The notes beneath the pieces were generated by a model, which saw only the letters and a program-made list of their open reading frames with translations, ran no database searches and had not been told where the DNA came from. From contig OY755241.1 of assembly GCA_963576725.1 (NCBI GenBank), positions 4,448,562 to 4,512,561 on the forward strand: a DNA stretch of 64,000 bases, in the 5' to 3' direction. The first letter of the stretch is position 1. Each line of letters opens with the position of its first letter. Below, one piece after another: positions 1-10,579 of this stretch. The stretch is from Azorinus chamasolen. Taxonomy: Eukaryota; Mollusca; Bivalvia; Cardiida; Solecurtidae. The position numbers were made by a program, and so were the translations under genes.

Positions 1-417
1 TAATAAATCTTTAATTGTACGCGTTGCACCCTCACCAATTCTACTTGCTAAAGTACTCAAAGCAATAAAACCTCCCCCTTTTAGTAATGAAATTCTAATT
101 TCACTATCTCCAACCTTTAAAAATAATGTTTTAGTATCAGAGCCAAGTTCAAAGTTTGTAACATCTATATATGTTGAGTCTAGCCCATACTTTTCTTTTA
201 TCATCTTAAAATATTCTTTAACTATTGTTTGTTTCAGTCCCACTATTAATTTTGTTCTTGTATCTACATCATTAATATCTTCAATAAGAGCGGATAGGTT
301 TTGTATGGATCTGTTAAATTCATCATCTACAATCATATCATTATCATCATTATAAACATCATCTTCAAGGTCTTCATGATAATCTGATTCACTATAATAA
401 AATCCACCTTCAGCCAT
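1..417 (-). CDS. Unknown acidic protein, C-terminus beyond the window edge
   Basis: Reading down the minus strand from an ATG at 417, the frame stays open for 139 codons to base 1, so the 3' end is missing. The first 40 residues are very acidic and Tyr-rich (MAEGGFYYSESDYHEDLEDD and onward). A lysine-rich stretch (KEYFKMIKEKYG) and a Gly-rich stretch (LLKGGGFIALSTLASRIGEG) follow. It lies 79 bp downstream of the 195-aa ORF on the same strand, so the two look like consecutive genes of one unit. From memory, paired uncharacterised ORFs of this style occur in repetitive elements of cnidarians and molluscs. I therefore infer a mobile or virus-like element, but I cannot assign a function. Confidence 0.6.
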   Translation of the reverse strand, partial: MAEGGFYYSESDYHEDLEDDVYNDDNDMIVDDEFNRSIQNLSALIEDINDVDTRTKLIVGLKQTIVKEYFKMIKEKYGLDSTYIDVTNFELGSDTKTLFLKVGDSEIRISLLKGGGFIALSTLASRIGEGATRTIKDLL

Positions 418-496
418 TTTTATTCGGAATAAATTGGTGGTGGGTTTTCATATCTATAATTATTAGTAACATAATTATTATTATTAATTGTATAAA

Positions 497-1084
497 TTAT
501 GCTGTTTTTAAACTGTTTAACATATCTTCTTTTATCTTCTCGATCAATTTTTTTTTTTCATCCTCAGTTATTCCTGAACCTGATTTCCCTAGGTCTGATT
601 TTTTTATTGATCTGATTTCTTCTTTAAGTTTAGAATATTTTTCCATTTCAGTTAAAACTAATTTAAATTCTTCAGGGCTTATTTCTCCATCTTGAAGAGA
701 TTTAGAAATAATATCTTTAATACTATTTAATTTACTTTCTGCTATCATTTTAACATTACAATGTTTTTGTGCTTTTGTCATTAATTTTCTTTTTATTATT
801 TTAACACATACACCAATTCCTCCACACGCTACAGCCACTATTTGTACCGGTAACAGAACGGGAATAGCTACTCCGATTCCAGCTAAAATAATACTAGCTG
901 ATATTAGACCGGTGTCAACTCCGTCAGTAATATTTATTCCTCGTTTATATTTTTTTCGTAATGATTTTCTTGTATCTCTTTCATTAATTAATATTCTTTC
1001 AATCTCTGATATTTTTTGTAATCTATAATTTTGTCCATCCTCTACTGGTAATTCAGGATATAACGGCGCTGTTGGTTGCTTCAT
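497..1084 (-). CDS. 195-aa protein with a hydrophobic hairpin and charged helical tail, function unknown
   Basis: Intact ORF from ATG to TAA. A Pro-rich N-terminus (PTAPLYPELPVEDGQ) is followed by a basic helix (about residues 30-50), then a long hydrophobic Gly/Ala/Ile/Val segment (about 55-95) that could form one or two membrane spans. The C-terminal half is Lys/Glu-rich and probably helical or coiled coil (SKLNSIKDIISKSLQDGEIS). There is no cleavable signal peptide. The next ORF (417 to 1) follows in the same direction, which suggests co-transcription or a shared element. I do not recognise a named domain. The layout is compatible with a membrane-active protein of a mobile element, but that is inference. 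Confidence 0.6.
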   Translation of the reverse strand: MKQPTAPLYPELPVEDGQNYRLQKISEIERILINERDTRKSLRKKYKRGINITDGVDTGLISASIILAGIGVAIPVLLPVQIVAVACGGIGVCVKIIKRKLMTKAQKHCNVKMIAESKLNSIKDIISKSLQDGEISPEEFKLVLTEMEKYSKLKEEIRSIKKSDLGKSGSGITEDEKKKLIEKIKEDMLNSLKTA

Positions 1085-1262
1085 TTTTAAAGGGTTTTTT
1101 TTTTTATTTTTTCCTCCCTGATTTAGTTCTTCTGTACCTCCCTGGAAACTGCAATTTTTTCATTGAAAAAACTGGGTACTAGAGGGGACCCATTGGAGAA
1201 TTTTTTTTAAAAAAAAAAAAAAAAAGAGGGGTGGTCCAGGATTCTCCTTTCTCATATATATA
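1085..1262. other. T-rich and A-rich junction between two elements
   Basis: No gene. A T tract lies near 1092-1104 and a run of As at about 1208-1225. The sequence changes abruptly just before the integrase reading frame starts near 1263, so this is probably the boundary between the left-hand ORF pair and the truncated Gypsy copy. The exact breakpoint is not visible. Confidence 0.4.
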
Positions 1263-1931
1263 AATGATTGGGATGACCATCTTCCATATGTCATGATGGC
1301 TTACAGATCGACTTGTCATGACAGTACAAAGTGCAGTCCGAATCTATTAATGCTTGGTAGGGAATCTAGGTTACCTATTGATGTCATGTTTGGCAACTGC
1401 CCTGATCATGAGGATGATGTATGTCCATCTTTATATGTAGAATGGTTAAAGCAGTCAATAGAATCATCATTTAATGTTGCTTGTAAGTCCCTCAAGCAAG
1501 CAGCAACAAGACAGAAGAATTCATATGACAAAGGTCTAAAGGAAAGAAACTATCAGTTAGACGATAAGGTTTGGAGATGGTATCCTCCTCTTTCTAATGT
1601 TAAATTAGGATTAGGATGGACAGGTCCATACAGAATCCTAGAAAAACTAACTGATGTAACATACAAAATAATGCACTCAGTCACCAACAAAAGTTTAGTT
1701 GTACATGTGGACCACCTTAAACCTTATGAAGGTAGAGAGAGTCAGGAAAATACTAGCTCGGATGATCTTGGTTCAGTAGAACCTTCAGGAACTAGTAATA
1801 CTGGTCAACCAGACTCTGGAAGCAACATTGCACGCCCTACACCTTCCCCGTATATAGCACACCCTGAACCTTCCCCATATATAACTAGAACTGGCAGAAC
1901 TGTTAAGCCAAAGAACATATACTCACCATAA
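1263..1931 (+). pseudogene. Gypsy integrase C-terminal fragment
   Basis: The open frame enters at about 1263 with NDWDDHLPYVMMAYRST, a hallmark of the end of the Ty3/Gypsy integrase core. It continues through SPNLLMLGRE and a helical segment to the GPY/F module (GWTGPYRILEKL ... HVDHLKPYEG). It ends in a low-complexity Pro/Ser tail with a short repeat (ARPTPSPYI / AHPEPSPYI) and a TAA. An internal ATG at 1293 is not the true start, because the homology runs upstream of it. The zinc-binding HHCC domain and the first catalytic Asp residues are missing, so this is a remnant of the enzyme that would insert the retroelement DNA. Confidence 0.88.
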
Positions 1932-3203
1932 TGCCTTCAGTTTTCAATCATTTGAACAGATATGTTACATGAGCTGTATTGGTAAACACGGTTTCTCAGT
2001 AGCTGTGTAGAATTATATAGAACCTGTGTAAATAGCTTAAATGCATTTTCAGTTAATGCATTTTTCAGTATCTCAGTAACTGTGTAGGGTTATAATGAAC
2101 CTGTGTATATAGTTTAAATGCATTTCCATTTAATGTATTATTTTTCATTTTATGTGTGCATTTAATTGTGTCCAATGTTATCAGTTAACATTGAGGCTCC
2201 TAAATGTTTATGACTATAAATGTGGATGCATTTCAAAGTATCATGTTCATGACTAGCACATGAATACGGCATTTGTTCACAATTTGCATCTTAAGGAAGC
2301 TGCATAAGTAGTGAATTGTTATGACCTTTATACGATTCACATATTTGGCAAAGCTATAACAAGTTGTTATATGGTATGCCGTTTATATGTCTGTTTTCTA
2401 ATTTAAATTTATGGCAGATAAAAGTACAAGAGATTATCTCTACTTTTGTTCTATGCCTTCTGATTTAAATTGAGTATTCATTTTTATTAAACAGTTGTAA
2501 ATATCTATATTTTTGTCACTTGCTATGTTGTTTGACTCAGACGAAAATAGTTGTTATTTTTTCAAACTTTAATCTAGAAATATATTTTAGGCATGTTATT
2601 TGGAAAACATGGTAGAGTTAGTATGGGTCTCAATTGTTTAAAAGCAAACAAATTACTTGCACTCCATGCTGTAACTCTAAAATTGAAATTGATATTCTCT
2701 TCGAGCAATGATACAGTGAACACCTTTGCAAACTGTAATACACTTTCACATCTTTCTCTTTTGCTTCTTACTTCTATTTTTTATTTAAAGGGCATGATTT
2801 TGTTTATCTGTAATAATGGGTTATTTTGGTTAAAAGAAGATACTCTAATTATTACATTTCTTTAAGCATGTGTTCCTAAAAGAGATATATTTGTGTGGTT
2901 TCTAGGGATATAAAATTTTAGACTATTGTTTTTGACTCCTGATACGGGCAGTGTCTTTTAACTAGAAAATTTAACTGTTTACTGGCAACATGCATTTGTT
3001 AAGTGGACTATAATTCCAAAACATTGCTGAGCCGTCCAGTTATTTTGACTTCTTGTTCTAAAAGCCTAGGAATGTGTTTCCTACAATGGGGTTTATTCTG
3101 GGAAACTTTACTGTCCCGGTCCAGAATATCACTGGTCAAGGATTATTTTCTTTCTTTGGTAAGCTATACTTTTATCTCTCTTTTCTTTTGAAATTTGTTT
3201 TAG
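1932..3203 (+). other. Non-coding stretch between pol and the zinc-finger ORF
   Basis: No supported coding region; the short ORFs here are AT-rich and lack motifs. A roughly 60 bp segment is imperfectly repeated near 1990-2060 and 2065-2130 (CTGTGTAGA/GTTATA... AACCTGTGTA...TAAATGCATTT). The stretch ends in a pyrimidine-rich run and TTTTAG at 3198-3203, a good splice acceptor for the next ORF. Confidence 0.5.
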
Positions 3204-3211
3204 CAAAAAAC

Positions 3212-3691
3212 ATGGATATCCTGGATGGAATAGACAGGGAGATGGGCGATTTCATGCAGTCTCAAAGGCCATATTGGCCTAACGAGCCGTCAGCATGTCC
3301 AGTTTTTGCTTGTGGGACATCACTATACCACTCCTTTTCTTCGTTCAACCGGCATTGGCAGCAGAAGCATGCGGAAACAATCCAGCAGTTCTCATGTTTC
3401 GGCTGCCAAACTCTTTTCTATAGACGGGATGCCGCCATACGCCACCAGCGAAAGGTGCATAATGTACCTAACCCTGAGGTTGTGGGCCAGTCCGTGGCCA
3501 ATATGTGTTTTATAAATCCAGGAGGGGTCCTCCCATTCAGAATGGACTTTAGAGAAAAGATTTCACAAAAGAGGAAACAAGTGGCAACACCTGGAGAACT
3601 TTTAGTGAGGGACCAAATCGTGTGTAGGGACCAGGAAGTTGTTGAAGAGACTGGGGAAGTTATATTCAAAACTAAAAAGCAAAGACACTAG
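3212..3691 (+). CDS. Two-finger C2H2-type protein in the post-pol position
   Basis: ATG at 3212 lies 8 bases after a splice-acceptor-like TTTTAG, which is why I choose it over the longer upstream frame. The product is 159 aa. Two zinc fingers are visible. Finger 1 has C29, C34, H48 and H53. Finger 2 has C62, C65, H78 and H83. The tail is basic and charged and ends in KTKKQRH. It sits between integrase and the LTR purine tract on the same strand, where env or accessory ORFs of LTR elements lie, and probably needs a spliced mRNA. A nucleic-acid-binding role is likely. That it belongs to the retroelement is inference from position; a captured host exon is the alternative. Confidence 0.6.
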   Translation: MDILDGIDREMGDFMQSQRPYWPNEPSACPVFACGTSLYHSFSSFNRHWQQKHAETIQQFSCFGCQTLFYRRDAAIRHQRKVHNVPNPEVVGQSVANMCFINPGGVLPFRMDFREKISQKRKQVATPGELLVRDQIVCRDQEVVEETGEVIFKTKKQRH

Positions 3692-3919
3692 TAACATTAT
3701 TCAGAGGGGTGGGTGTTTTTCTGTATTTTCTGGGGTATTGGTATTGTGGATGTTTTCTTTATATTATGCATTTTTTTCTTGCTGGATTTCAAAATATTAA
3801 GTCTTGGTTCATGATACATAGTTACATTTAGTATATATTTATTATTGTAAACTTTCATTTCTGCCATAGTTTAAAATTGTTACTGATGTTTTATACATCA
3901 GGTCTTGGGACGGGGGGTG

Positions 3920-4397
3920 TGTGGCAGAAATGACTGTACTCTTACAAGTACCTGCATGATTTGCTCATTTTATATACATGTAACTGTCAGGTATTTGTAT
4001 ACTTCACTCAGTCTTGTCTCTCTTTGTCATTTTAATTGCTTAACTCTGGTAAATTCCCTTTGCACATGGTTTGCCTGCTATACAGAGTGTAACTCGCTGT
4101 ATTTGCATGCTTACCTTGTGCAAGTCTGGTTCTTTATTGTTCTCTCCCCTATATAAACTGCCTGTTTTCTGTGTTCTGTGCTCAGTTTGGTACGAGACAC
4201 AAAGGTATAGTTTACCTCTCTCTTCTCCAGCTGGCCACCTTTCCTCAACGCTTACTATTCTCCTTGCTGTCCCTTTTCTTTCCCTCACTCTCTCTCAGTT
4301 ATAGTTTGCATAGAGTATTTAAGGAATTAACTTCTAAATATTAAAGTTCTAAACTGAAAATCTAGTCTCTGTATTGCATGTTTTCCCTCTGTGTACA
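3920..4397 (+). repeat. Putative 3' LTR of the Gypsy copy
   Basis: It starts TGTGGCAGAAATG directly after a G-rich polypurine tract and ends TGTACA, as expected for TG...CA LTR termini. Inside are a TATA-like CTATATAAACTG near 4149-4160 and an ATTAAA-type poly(A) signal near 4339, in the right order for U3-R-U5. Length is about 478 bp. The boundaries are by eye because the partner LTR is missing. Confidence 0.55.
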
Positions 4398-5351
4398 AAT
4401 GTTTTTTAAGTAAAATCGAACCTGGGTTAAAGCGGCTGAATGCAGAGCTTTCTGTGAAAACTCTGTATTCAGACCAGTCCGGTTACACAATGTATGATTA
4501 TTTTTTACCTATTATCATTATTTGGTCGATGTTTTATAGGCTTCATAATTATGTAAAAAAAGTTTTAAAGAAAACTAAACATTAGTAAGTCAATGTGAAA
4601 TATGCCAGTATGAGTTACTGGATTTGTTTTTTTAAAAAAGAAGAAATATTGTACATTACCTGGAATCTTCTTTTCAGTATTCCAAATGTTTGTTCAATGA
4701 GGACACGTGTCCTGCACAAAGCCTCATTATATTTTACTTTTGCCGGATTGTTTGGTGATATAAATGGGGTCATGAGGAAGTGCCGACAGGGGTATCCAGA
4801 GACTCCCAACAACAAACCATTGTATAAACCTTGAAAGAAACACAGTAAAGTTTACATTAATGCTGTTAAATGTTTGTTATTGAAACATTATTAAATACCA
4901 TATTCACCATAAAATGTGAAGACCCTGGTCTGTTCATATACTGCTTACACTGAATGTATATGGAACAATTTTCAAATTTCAATTTGGTATAGGCATTAGA
5001 TAGCTAATATTAGACTGGATTTTTAATCTGTAAGAGTTAAAATGCCTCATTTAACTTCACTCAAGTGTAATCTTCTTTCAACTTTTCTTAACAAAACTAT
5101 TTAAGCGACTTTATTACCTTTATTTACTACTGACATGGTACACGTAATTTTTATTTCCTTCATTTTCATTTATCACATCTTACATTTTCAAAGTTTGCAC
5201 ACGAAGCAGAACTTTTGAACACCCTGCTGTCATGCACCGATCCTGGCCATGCTGCATAGCAACTTGTGATTTTGAACGTGTGACCACATCACATCTAAAC
5301 AATACAATGTAGTTAAGCTATAACTTCAGACTGGTAAAAAATGATATCCTT

Positions 5352-5569
5352 TTAACCCTTAACTCCATGAATATTCATGTTAGAAATAATGATTTAATGA
5401 ATATTATTTTTTTATAATAGCCTATGGACACAGGAATATTTGACTGACAGAAACTGTAGAATCATATTTATATCATGTCATAGACACACTGAGCAGGCAG
5501 CTCCTATAGGAGCAGTCTGATATGGGTCTACTCTTTTTGCAAAGGCATATTTATGGAGTTAAGGGTTAA
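5352..5569. mobile_element. TTAA-flanked palindromic MITE (GACC...GGTC hairpin type)
   Basis: The inverted ends TTAACCCTTAACTCCAT and ATGGAGTTAAGGGTTAA bound 218 bp. Near the right end lies a small hairpin, GCAGCTCCTATAGGAGC, with GTCTGATATGGGTC beside it. It sits between exons 3 and 2 of the HARBI1 pseudogene. TTAA plus CCC termini are what piggyBac-like non-autonomous elements show; the assignment is inference. Confidence 0.7.
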
Positions 5570-6057
5570 CATTGGCACACACTAGTATGGTTCTAAATTT
5601 CTTTTCATAATCAAACAGAGCAGATTGTTACTGATATGTCTGTTTTGGATATTGTTATGTTCTATTTGGGATATTTCTTATGATATTATGTTCCATTATG
5701 GCAAAGATCCCATATTAATGATATTTAGCTGTCTGTATTAAGTACATCCTGTCATAAGCTGCCACCAAAATAATCTTATTATTGATCTGCAAGGCTGGTG
5801 GCAGGTAGCTTATTAGAGGTCAAAAGTAATACAGGAGGTTCAAGTAGAGGCTATCTGCAATACTTTTGCCTTACACCTGCTATGTTCAGTGGATGCATGG
5901 ACACTTGGGACAGATTCTACTGTATTTTAGTTAAATTCAAATGTTGAGAGTTAATTTGTATGTTACAAAAAATGTATAGCAGAACTTCTAAGCAATGAAC
6001 ACATCACATCCGTGTCCTTTTAATGCCTCTGTAAATGTATTTTTTAAAAATCATTAT

Positions 6058-6970
6058 GATAAATAGAGCATTTGCTCTATAGGTGAAAATGCTCTATTTA
6101 TCAAATGACTTCAAAACCACAAAAATAAAACAAAATCCTTTTTTCCAATCAATCCTTTTAGTAGATATATTATAGAGGTTGTCTAAAATATTACAGTTGG
6201 GAATATGGTAAGCTGTACTGTCTTTCCATCATATAAATGTGTTTTCACGCATTTGCAAACAGGGTAGACCCATATCAGATGGCTCCAAGAGAGCCCTCTG
6301 ATCAGGGTCTGCTCTGTTTGTAAATAGAATTTAGATCTGGTTTTGTTTGCTTTCTAAAATGTCTACAATGATCCACCTTCCATATTTCTTTAAAACCATT
6401 TTGTTAATGAAGCTGGCCTAAATACAAAACAGGGAAAGGGTTAAGTACTGATGATACTGAAATGGTTAAATTGATCACTCAAATTAAGTACTGATGGTAC
6501 TTGAGTGATCAATTTAATCCTTTCAGTTATTCATATTTATTTAACACTCCCTGTTCTGTATTTATTTTAGATTTCAAAAACTACTGTACACTCATGGACA
6601 AAATGATAACAATTAAATATGTAATAACGGTCCTGGTAGCATTTAAAATCTATACAAATTTGATCTATCAAATTCCAATAGCAAATAGAGCAGGCCCTGA
6701 TCAGATGGATTTTACAGGAGCAGTCTGATATGGGTGTACTCTTTTTGCAAATGATTGATAAATGGTTAAGAAAAAATGTAATATTAAATTAATCAGCTGA
6801 ATTATTACAATGACATAATTATGTACATAGAATATGCGTGTTATATATGGAAATTGTACAGTCAGATCTGTTATAATTCCATCAGCAAACACAGCAGACC
6901 CTCATCGGATGAGTTATCTGATCTGGGTCTACTCTGTAAATGCATTTGTATGAAAGAAAGGGTTAAATAT
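6058..6970. repeat. Cluster of degraded hairpin MITEs
   Basis: A 16-bp-arm hairpin lies at 6058-6102 (GATAAATAGAGCATTT and its complement). GACC...GGTC hairpins occur at about 6270-6325, 6690-6745 and 6893-6935, each followed by a CTCTGTTTG-like or CTCTTTTTG motif. AAAGGGTTAA-type ends are seen at 6434 and 6958. An inverted repeat TTAAATTGATCACTCAA / TTGAGTGATCAATTTAA lies at 6466-6519. All are in an intron of the HARBI1-like gene. Confidence 0.6.
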
Positions 6971-7159
6971 GTGGTGCTAAAAGTATATGTGAATGAAATT
7001 AAACAATTACATCTTGCAGATTTTTCCGTTTGTTTTTATATCATTAAATATGTACCTGCACAGTTAAGGAATGGTATCCCTTCCTGTTGACATAGTCACC
7101 CTCATCTGCAGATGACCTTCTTATTCTTATATGGGTGCCATCAATGCAACCTAATATGT

Positions 7160-8050
7160 TGGGGGAAACATGTTATGGTTAGTTGATAGCTAAACTTATT
7201 GGGTAAGATGAACTGTCTTGGAATAATTGGTAATGTTGGTGTATTTTAGTCATATAGGTCCGAGTATTTTTTATCCTTCAAGGATACATAAATATGTTAA
7301 AAGTAATTGAACCAGATCATCATAGGGATAAGCACAACTAACCCTTTAGTTGATAAAATTCAGTGGTGATCACAGCTGATCAGTCTATTCAGAGACATTG
7401 TAATTGTGCAAGTTTTATCATTCAGGGGGACATAAATATGTGCGAAAAATAATCGAATCAGGATTATCATCTTGGTGACATGCACTTCATTGTGATCAAT
7501 TTCGTTGAATTTTAAAATGCAGTAAAATTGTAACATTAGCGTGAGTACTATATATGCAGAAGTCTATCTCTCATAGGCACTGGTTTACAAGTTTTAACTA
7601 CAATTAAAACCAATAAGGAATTCTAAATATATAAATACAGCTGATATAGTGAAAAATAATTGAGTAATTTATCAACCAAATATTGATCTCATTCTTTAAA
7701 ATAACGCCGAAATTACTCAAATAGGAAAACATTGCAATTATTATCCCACATGGGACCCCCTGCTTTATGTTCTAAATATAGACATGAAAATCTATTTACA
7801 TTCTAAATATAGATATGAACTTGATTTGTTAATACAAAATAAATCATTGGCACTAGATCGCTGCTGAAGAAATAGCAGAAACCAGCAGATATTGTATTGT
7901 TTATGTTCATGTCAATGAATTTAAACATCCAGTTTTTCATTTACATTAAGGCGAATATTGTAATCATATAAAAATGAAATATTAAACAATGTGAATTGGA
8001 GTAACATTAAAAATACATCAGGCCAATGCATATCGACTCGAACAAATCTT
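7160..8050 (-). other. Intron 1 of the HARBI1-like pseudogene, nothing else seen
   Basis: AT-rich sequence with no supported ORF and no strong repeat. A motif CATAAATATGTTAAAAGTAAT near 7286 and a diverged version near 7431 suggest an old duplication. Confidence 0.4.
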
Positions 8051-8665
8051 ACCTGCTATTGATGAAAACCCATTCTTCACAACGTCGGCTTCATTGTTGG
8101 CTGGAACTTTTATGTAAACAGGGCAAAGTCGGGAGATCAGCACTGTCACCTTTCTCACTATCCGGCCAACAGTTTCTCTGGACAGATTAACCGTGTCGGC
8201 TATCAAGAGATGCATAGCACCAGTGGCCAAGTACCGTAAGGTGACCAGCAGCTGTAGCAGTGGTGGCACCGGACAATTTCTGCCAATCTGACTTTGTAGG
8301 TTTGGTAAAATTTCCATGATGAACAGTATTGTTTCTGGCCTAAAGCGATATCTTCTAAAAACTGAAGATGGATCAAGGTCTTCCAGTGGATTAGACCGGT
8401 CCTTGAACCAACGGGGGACAAGTTCAACCCGATTTCTTCGTTCTCGTCTGCGAAATCTAAGGTGTGCAGCCATCTTTAGAACAGAGTATGTTTTCTGAGA
8501 CTGCTCAGTATCAGTCTCCGAGAAATCGACTCAGACTCACAACAAACTCAACTCCAGATTTTTATAACCTCGACTTTCCTGAGTTCGATCTCAGACTGAG
8601 CACAGAGTTGGTCGTTTCTGAGCACGGAGTTCAAACTCGGGATTTTTATAACCTTGGGGCCAGAT

Positions 8666-10116
8666 CTGGGGGGCATATTGTTTTTGCCCTGTCTGTTTGT
8701 CAGCAACTTTAACATTGGTCATAACTTTTGAGCCAGTACAGATAGACTTGATATTTGGTATGCATATGTATCTCATGAAGCTGCACATTTTGAGGGGTGA
8801 CATGTCAAGGTCAAGCTTAAAATGTTAATTGTAAAATGTCAAGGTCAATGTCATCATTCAGGGTCAAAGGTCAAATTGTCTGTTTCTTTGTCTATAACTT
8901 TAACATTTGTCCTAACTTTTGAGCCAGTACAGCATATGTATCTCATAAAGCCGCATATTTTGAGGGGTGACATGTCAAGGTCATCCTTAAAGGTCAGAGG
9001 TCAAACACATGGGTCAAATCACTGACTTTAACATTGGCCATAACTTTTGAACCAGTACAGATAGAAACTTGATATTTGGCATGCTTGAGGGATGACATGT
9101 CATGATGTCAAGGTAAAGGTCATTCTTCAGGGTCAAAGGTCAAATTGTCTGTTTGTTTGTCTGCAACTTTAACATTGGTCATAACTTTTGAGCCAGTACA
9201 GATAGAGACTTGATATTCGGCATGCATATGTATCTCATAAAGCCGCACATTTTGAGGGGTGACATGTCAAGGTCAAGATTAAAGGTCAGAGGTCAAACCA
9301 CTGACTTTAACATCGGCCATAACTTTTGAACCAGTACAGATAGACTTGATATGTGGCATGCTTGTGTATCTCATGAAGCTGCACAGTTTGAGGGGTGAAA
9401 TGTCAAGGTCATCCTTCAGGGTCAAAGGTCACCAACTTCAAATTGGCCATAACTTTTGAACCAATAGATAGTCTCGATATTTGGTATGCATGTGTATCTC
9501 ATGAAGCTGCACATTTTGAGGGGCAACATGTCGAGGTAAAGGTCATCTTTTAGGGTCAAAGGTCACCGACTTTAACATTGGCCATAACTTTTGAACCTGT
9601 AGATACAGACTTGACATTTGGTATGCATGTGTATCTCATGAAGCTGCACAGTTTGGGGGACATTTCAAGGTCATCTATCAGGGTCAAAGGTCACCGACTT
9701 TAACATTGGCCATAAATTTTGAACCAGTAGAGATACAGACTTCATAGTTGGTATACATGCGCTTCTCATTTGGCTGCACAGTTTGAGGTCATCTTTGAAG
9801 GTCAAAGGTCACCAACATTAACATTGGCCATAACGTTTGAACCAGTAGATATACAGCCTTGATACTGGTATGCATGTGTATCTCATGAAGCCGCACAGTT
9901 TGAGGGGTGACATGTCAAGGTCAAGATCATCCTTTATGATCAAAGGTCACCAACTTTAACATTGGCCATAACTTTTGAACCAGCAGAGATACAGACTTGG
10001 TATGCATGTGTACCCCATGAGGCTGCATAGTTTGAGAGGTGACATGTCAAGATCAAGGTCATCCTTCAGGGTCAAATATATCGAGGGGGCATAGTGTTTC
10101 ACAAACACATCTTGTT
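8666..10116. repeat. Array of about ten 120-180 bp repeats bounded by GGGGGGCAT-type ends
   Basis: Each unit contains AACTTTAACATTGGCCATAA, then TTTGAACCAGTA, GATATTTGGTATGCATGTGT, TCATGAAGCTGCACA, GAGGGGTGACATGTCAAGGT and GGGTCAAAGGTCA. Units begin near 8703, 8886, 9023, 9165, 9300, 9427, 9560, 9690, 9800 and 9945. The array starts after GATCTGGGGGGCATATTG (8662) and ends at CGAGGGGGCATAGTGTTTCA (10082), so it looks like one mobile unit carrying a satellite. At least five exact copies of AGGGTCAAAGGTCA are present (8860, 9129, 9418, 9552, 9680). Confidence 0.85.
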
Positions 10117-10521
10117 AAAACATTTACTCAAACGTACAACACACTTCTTTTCTTCTGATGTAATTTTTAATTTATCTTGAACTCGTGGCATTTTAAAGAC
10201 AGCAATCTAAAACTAACCCAAAGAGAGATTATCGTGAATTTTGAACATAAGAAGCCGGTGCGTTTATTCCCTGTTGACGTCATATATCCGTTAATGGGCT
10301 ATGCTGAATATAAATTAAAAAGAAGTCGGGCAATACTTTTTTTACGTTTATCACGGATAATTACAAAGATATATAAGGACAAATATTGATAAAAGATTAA
10401 TTAAACTTTTTAAAAAAGTCTGGAAATGTATTACCAGTCAATTGTAATCTAACGCTTATAAAGTCATACACATGTAAACAAAACAAGTTTCACCCCTGCT
10501 GAAAAACACACATGCGCACCT
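10117..10521. other. No recognisable feature
   Basis: A 70-codon ORF at 10177-10389 has no motif and no coding signature I trust. I see nothing else here. Confidence 0.3.
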
Positions 10522-10573
10522 CGACAGAAAAAAATGTATGAACACTAGATATATAGACAAGGGGTCGAACTTC
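10522..10573 (+). pseudogene. Short reverse-transcriptase fragment
   Basis: About 50 bases starting CACCTCGACAGAAAAAAATG match, in the opposite orientation, the RT remnant at 23590-23640, including ATGAACACTAGATATATAGA. It is a small piece of the same Penelope-like family, starting at the same CCTCGACAG edge. Confidence 0.65.
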
Positions 10574-10579
10574 CCGTTT

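Larger units (their letters stand above)
1263..4397 (+). mobile_element. Ty3/Gypsy LTR retrotransposon, 5'-truncated copy
   Basis: In order: the C-terminal part of pol (integrase, 1263-1931), about 1.3 kb of non-coding sequence, a zinc-finger ORF (3212-3691) preceded by a splice-acceptor-like site, a G-rich purine tract (GGACGGGGGG near 3908-3917), and a putative 3' LTR (about 3920-4397). Gag, protease, RT, RNase H and the integrase catalytic core are absent on the left, so the copy cannot be autonomous. The 5' LTR is not in the window, so LTR identity and target duplication cannot be checked. The copy abuts the last recognisable exon of the HARBI1-like gene. Confidence 0.7.
4660..8473 (-). 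pseudogene. HARBI1-like (PIF/Harbinger) transposase gene, four exons, degenerate
   Basis: Exon 1 (8473-8053): MAAHLRFRRRERRNRVELV followed by NPLEDLDPSSVFRRYRF, the usual Harbinger N-terminus, ending at CAG|GTAAGA. Exon 2 (about 7150-7056): [18 protein letters not shown] to [12 protein letters not shown], with the first catalytic Asp in CIDGTH. Exon 3 (about 5294-5184): AAWPGSVHDSRVFKSS. Exon 4 (4829-4660): GLYNGLLLGVSGYP to RVLIEQTFGILKRRFQ, with the catalytic Glu in VIEQ-like context. The family motif LLGDSGYP here reads LLGVSGYP, so the second catalytic Asp is replaced by Val. Exon 3 opens with an in-frame TGA, and its donor looks one base short. The last exon is not found, and the Gypsy LTR lies just beyond. 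It therefore encodes no active DDE nuclease. Confidence 0.85.

Noticed and set aside
3905..4304. Overlapping ORFs of 77-83 aa on both strands
   Set aside because: They fall in the putative LTR and have no motif; LTR structure explains the region better.
8666..10116. CRISPR-like array
   Set aside because: Units are 120-180 bp and diverge along their whole length; there are no short identical repeats with unique spacers, and the DNA is eukaryotic.
10177..10389. 70-aa plus-strand ORF
   Set aside because: No motif, AT-driven composition, no splice or promoter context.
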